From Patescibacteria group bacterium (GTDB lineage Bacteria; Patescibacteriota; Microgenomatia; UBA1400; PJMF01), in the NCBI GenBank assembly GCA_018816485.1, contig JAHIVL010000060.1:1-5827 (forward strand): a DNA stretch of 5,827 bases. The letters are read 5' to 3'. Below the pieces are notes generated by a model, which saw nothing but the letters and a program-made list of their open reading frames with translations, searched no databases and was not told where the DNA came from. Position numbers and translations under genes: made by a program. Of this stretch, positions 5,316 through 5,827 are shown piece after piece; within the stretch, counting starts at the first letter, position 1; each line of letters opens with the position of its first letter.

Positions 5316-5466
5316 AATACATTTAATATAATAATACTATCAATGTTTAGATTAACGAATTAAATTTGTGCTGTCAATAGGTGGATAACTTTCGCGGCTC
5401 TTCCGCACTTTATGTGAAACCAGCGCCAATTAGAGTTCACGGTGGCTAAATTGTAAGCAGTGGTTT
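5316..5466. other. Non-coding stretch with a possible insertion-sequence end
   Basis: I see no coding frame here. The segment starting at 5396, GGCTCTTCCGCAC followed by TTTATGTG, recalls the terminal inverted repeats of ISL3-family insertion sequences from memory. No transposase and no partner repeat are present in the window, so at most a truncated end remains. TTGACA on the minus strand (5379-5374) has only a poor -10 partner. Confidence 0.25.
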
Positions 5467-5577
5467 AGACGACAGTTCCATCATATCCAACTGCCCAAAC
5501 CTTTTGCGAATCAATGGCATAGACATCGGTAAATGAGACCGTAAAATCAGGTTGCCAGACAACTTTCCATTGCCCCA
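5465..5577 (-). pseudogene. Propeller-like blade fragment, copy B
   Basis: The minus strand again reads GQWKVVWQPDFTVSFTDV, then YAIDSQKVWAVGYDGTVV, and ends at TAA immediately outside the repeat (5467-5465). The apparent upstream extension to an ATG at 5647 is antisense to the FN3-like gene and shows only low-complexity Leu/Ser, so it is not believable as an N-terminus. This is a one-blade fragment carried by the repeat. Confidence 0.5.
5467..5575. repeat. 109-bp perfect direct repeat, copy B
   Basis: Identical to 5048-5156. Its left flank (to 5466) is non-coding and its right flank is directly the FN3-like plus-strand gene fragment, so the right edge of this repeat is the junction with native-looking sequence. 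Confidence 0.95.
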
Positions 5578-5827
5578 GGAACTGTTCCCAATTCCTGCCC
5601 TCTCCACCGGAGCCGATTAACATTGATAATGATAACAATAACAACACCTCTGGTTATTATTTCTATCGTTTAAGCGGACAACCTAATTCCGGCTGGATTC
5701 AAACCAACACTTGGGAAATGACAGGACAAGAATGCAGCACAACTTATACGGCCTATGTTAAATATCGTAATGGCGATGGAGTGGAAACCGATCCAATTTC
5801 TCTGCAAGCCCAAACAGACGATTGCAC
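5577..5827 (+). CDS. FN3-like surface protein, partial (no start, runs off the window)
   Basis: A plus-strand frame (codon starts divisible by three) is open from 5523 to the window end. Its meaningful part begins at about 5598 with PSPPEPINIDNDNNNNTSGY, then YFYRLSGQPNSGWIQTNTWE, then CSTTYTAYVKYRNGDGVETDP. The pattern NSGWIQTNTW...C-x-TTYTAYVKYRNGDGVETD is that of fibronectin-type-III-like repeats common in large secreted proteins of Patescibacteria. There is no usable start codon: at 5576/5577 the sequence changes to the 109-bp repeat. The frame is the same as that of the deacetylase gene (3120-4976), so it could be the distal part of that gene separated by the 4915-5576 segment. Both ends are missing. 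Confidence 0.65.

Noticed and set aside
5374..5379. Minus-strand TTGACA as a promoter in the non-coding stretch
   Set aside because: The hexamer 17 nt downstream, TAATCT, matches the -10 consensus poorly and no gene follows before the terminator.
5578..5647. N-terminal extension of the minus-strand frame, resembling a Leu-rich signal peptide
   Set aside because: It is antisense to the FN3-like gene; the Leu/Ser run arises from the Asn/Asp-rich plus-strand codons.

Overview
The window is AT-rich bacterial DNA, most likely from a Patescibacteria (CPR) genome of the Parcubacteria type. Four things point that way: two near-perfect sigma-70 promoters that place transcription starts 0-8 nt from the start codon with no Shine-Dalgarno sequence; tiny RNA-nuclease/toxin modules; a NYN-domain protein of a kind I associate with these genomes; and secreted LamG/FN3-like surface proteins. 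This assignment is inference from style and protein families, not from a marker gene.

Bases 1-2740 are an accessory island of three small RNA-active modules: a HEPN-MNT toxin-antitoxin pair (168-910), a PIN-domain protein with an overlapping 51-residue partner (1116-1759), and a NYN-domain nuclease-like protein (1900-2400). Between them lies a dispersed element seen four times (1-108, 922-1071, 1763-1890, 2520-2737). Its parts, in order, are an extended -10-like box, an ATG followed by a small AT hairpin, a GC-rich hairpin, an (AG)n tract, a GCTCGC box and, in three copies, an almost identical intrinsic terminator. Copy 3 lacks the terminator and is instead the leader of the NYN gene. This element is the strongest candidate for something undescribed: a small structured RNA, a short-peptide family, or a non-autonomous repeat that insulates each module.

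Bases 2740-3104 hold a small three-helix membrane-protein gene. It is broken near its 3' end by a ~40-nt hairpin insertion that resembles the GC-rich hairpin of the element. It is followed 15 nt later by a secreted protein (3120-4976) with a signal peptide, a LamG-like domain and a NodB polysaccharide-deacetylase domain apparently inserted inside a second beta-sandwich domain.

From about 4915 to 5576 the sequence becomes a patchwork. It contains minus-strand fragments of a foreign type: a C-terminal sorting sequence LLQNYPNPFNPETW... of Poribacteria style, and a YCF48/BNR propeller-like blade. It also contains a perfect 109-bp direct repeat, a strong terminator and a possible insertion-sequence end. 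After 5577 a plus-strand FN3-like surface protein resumes without a start codon and runs off the window, in the same frame as the deacetylase gene. The middle is either a real insertion/recombination scar or an assembly chimera; the sequence alone cannot decide.
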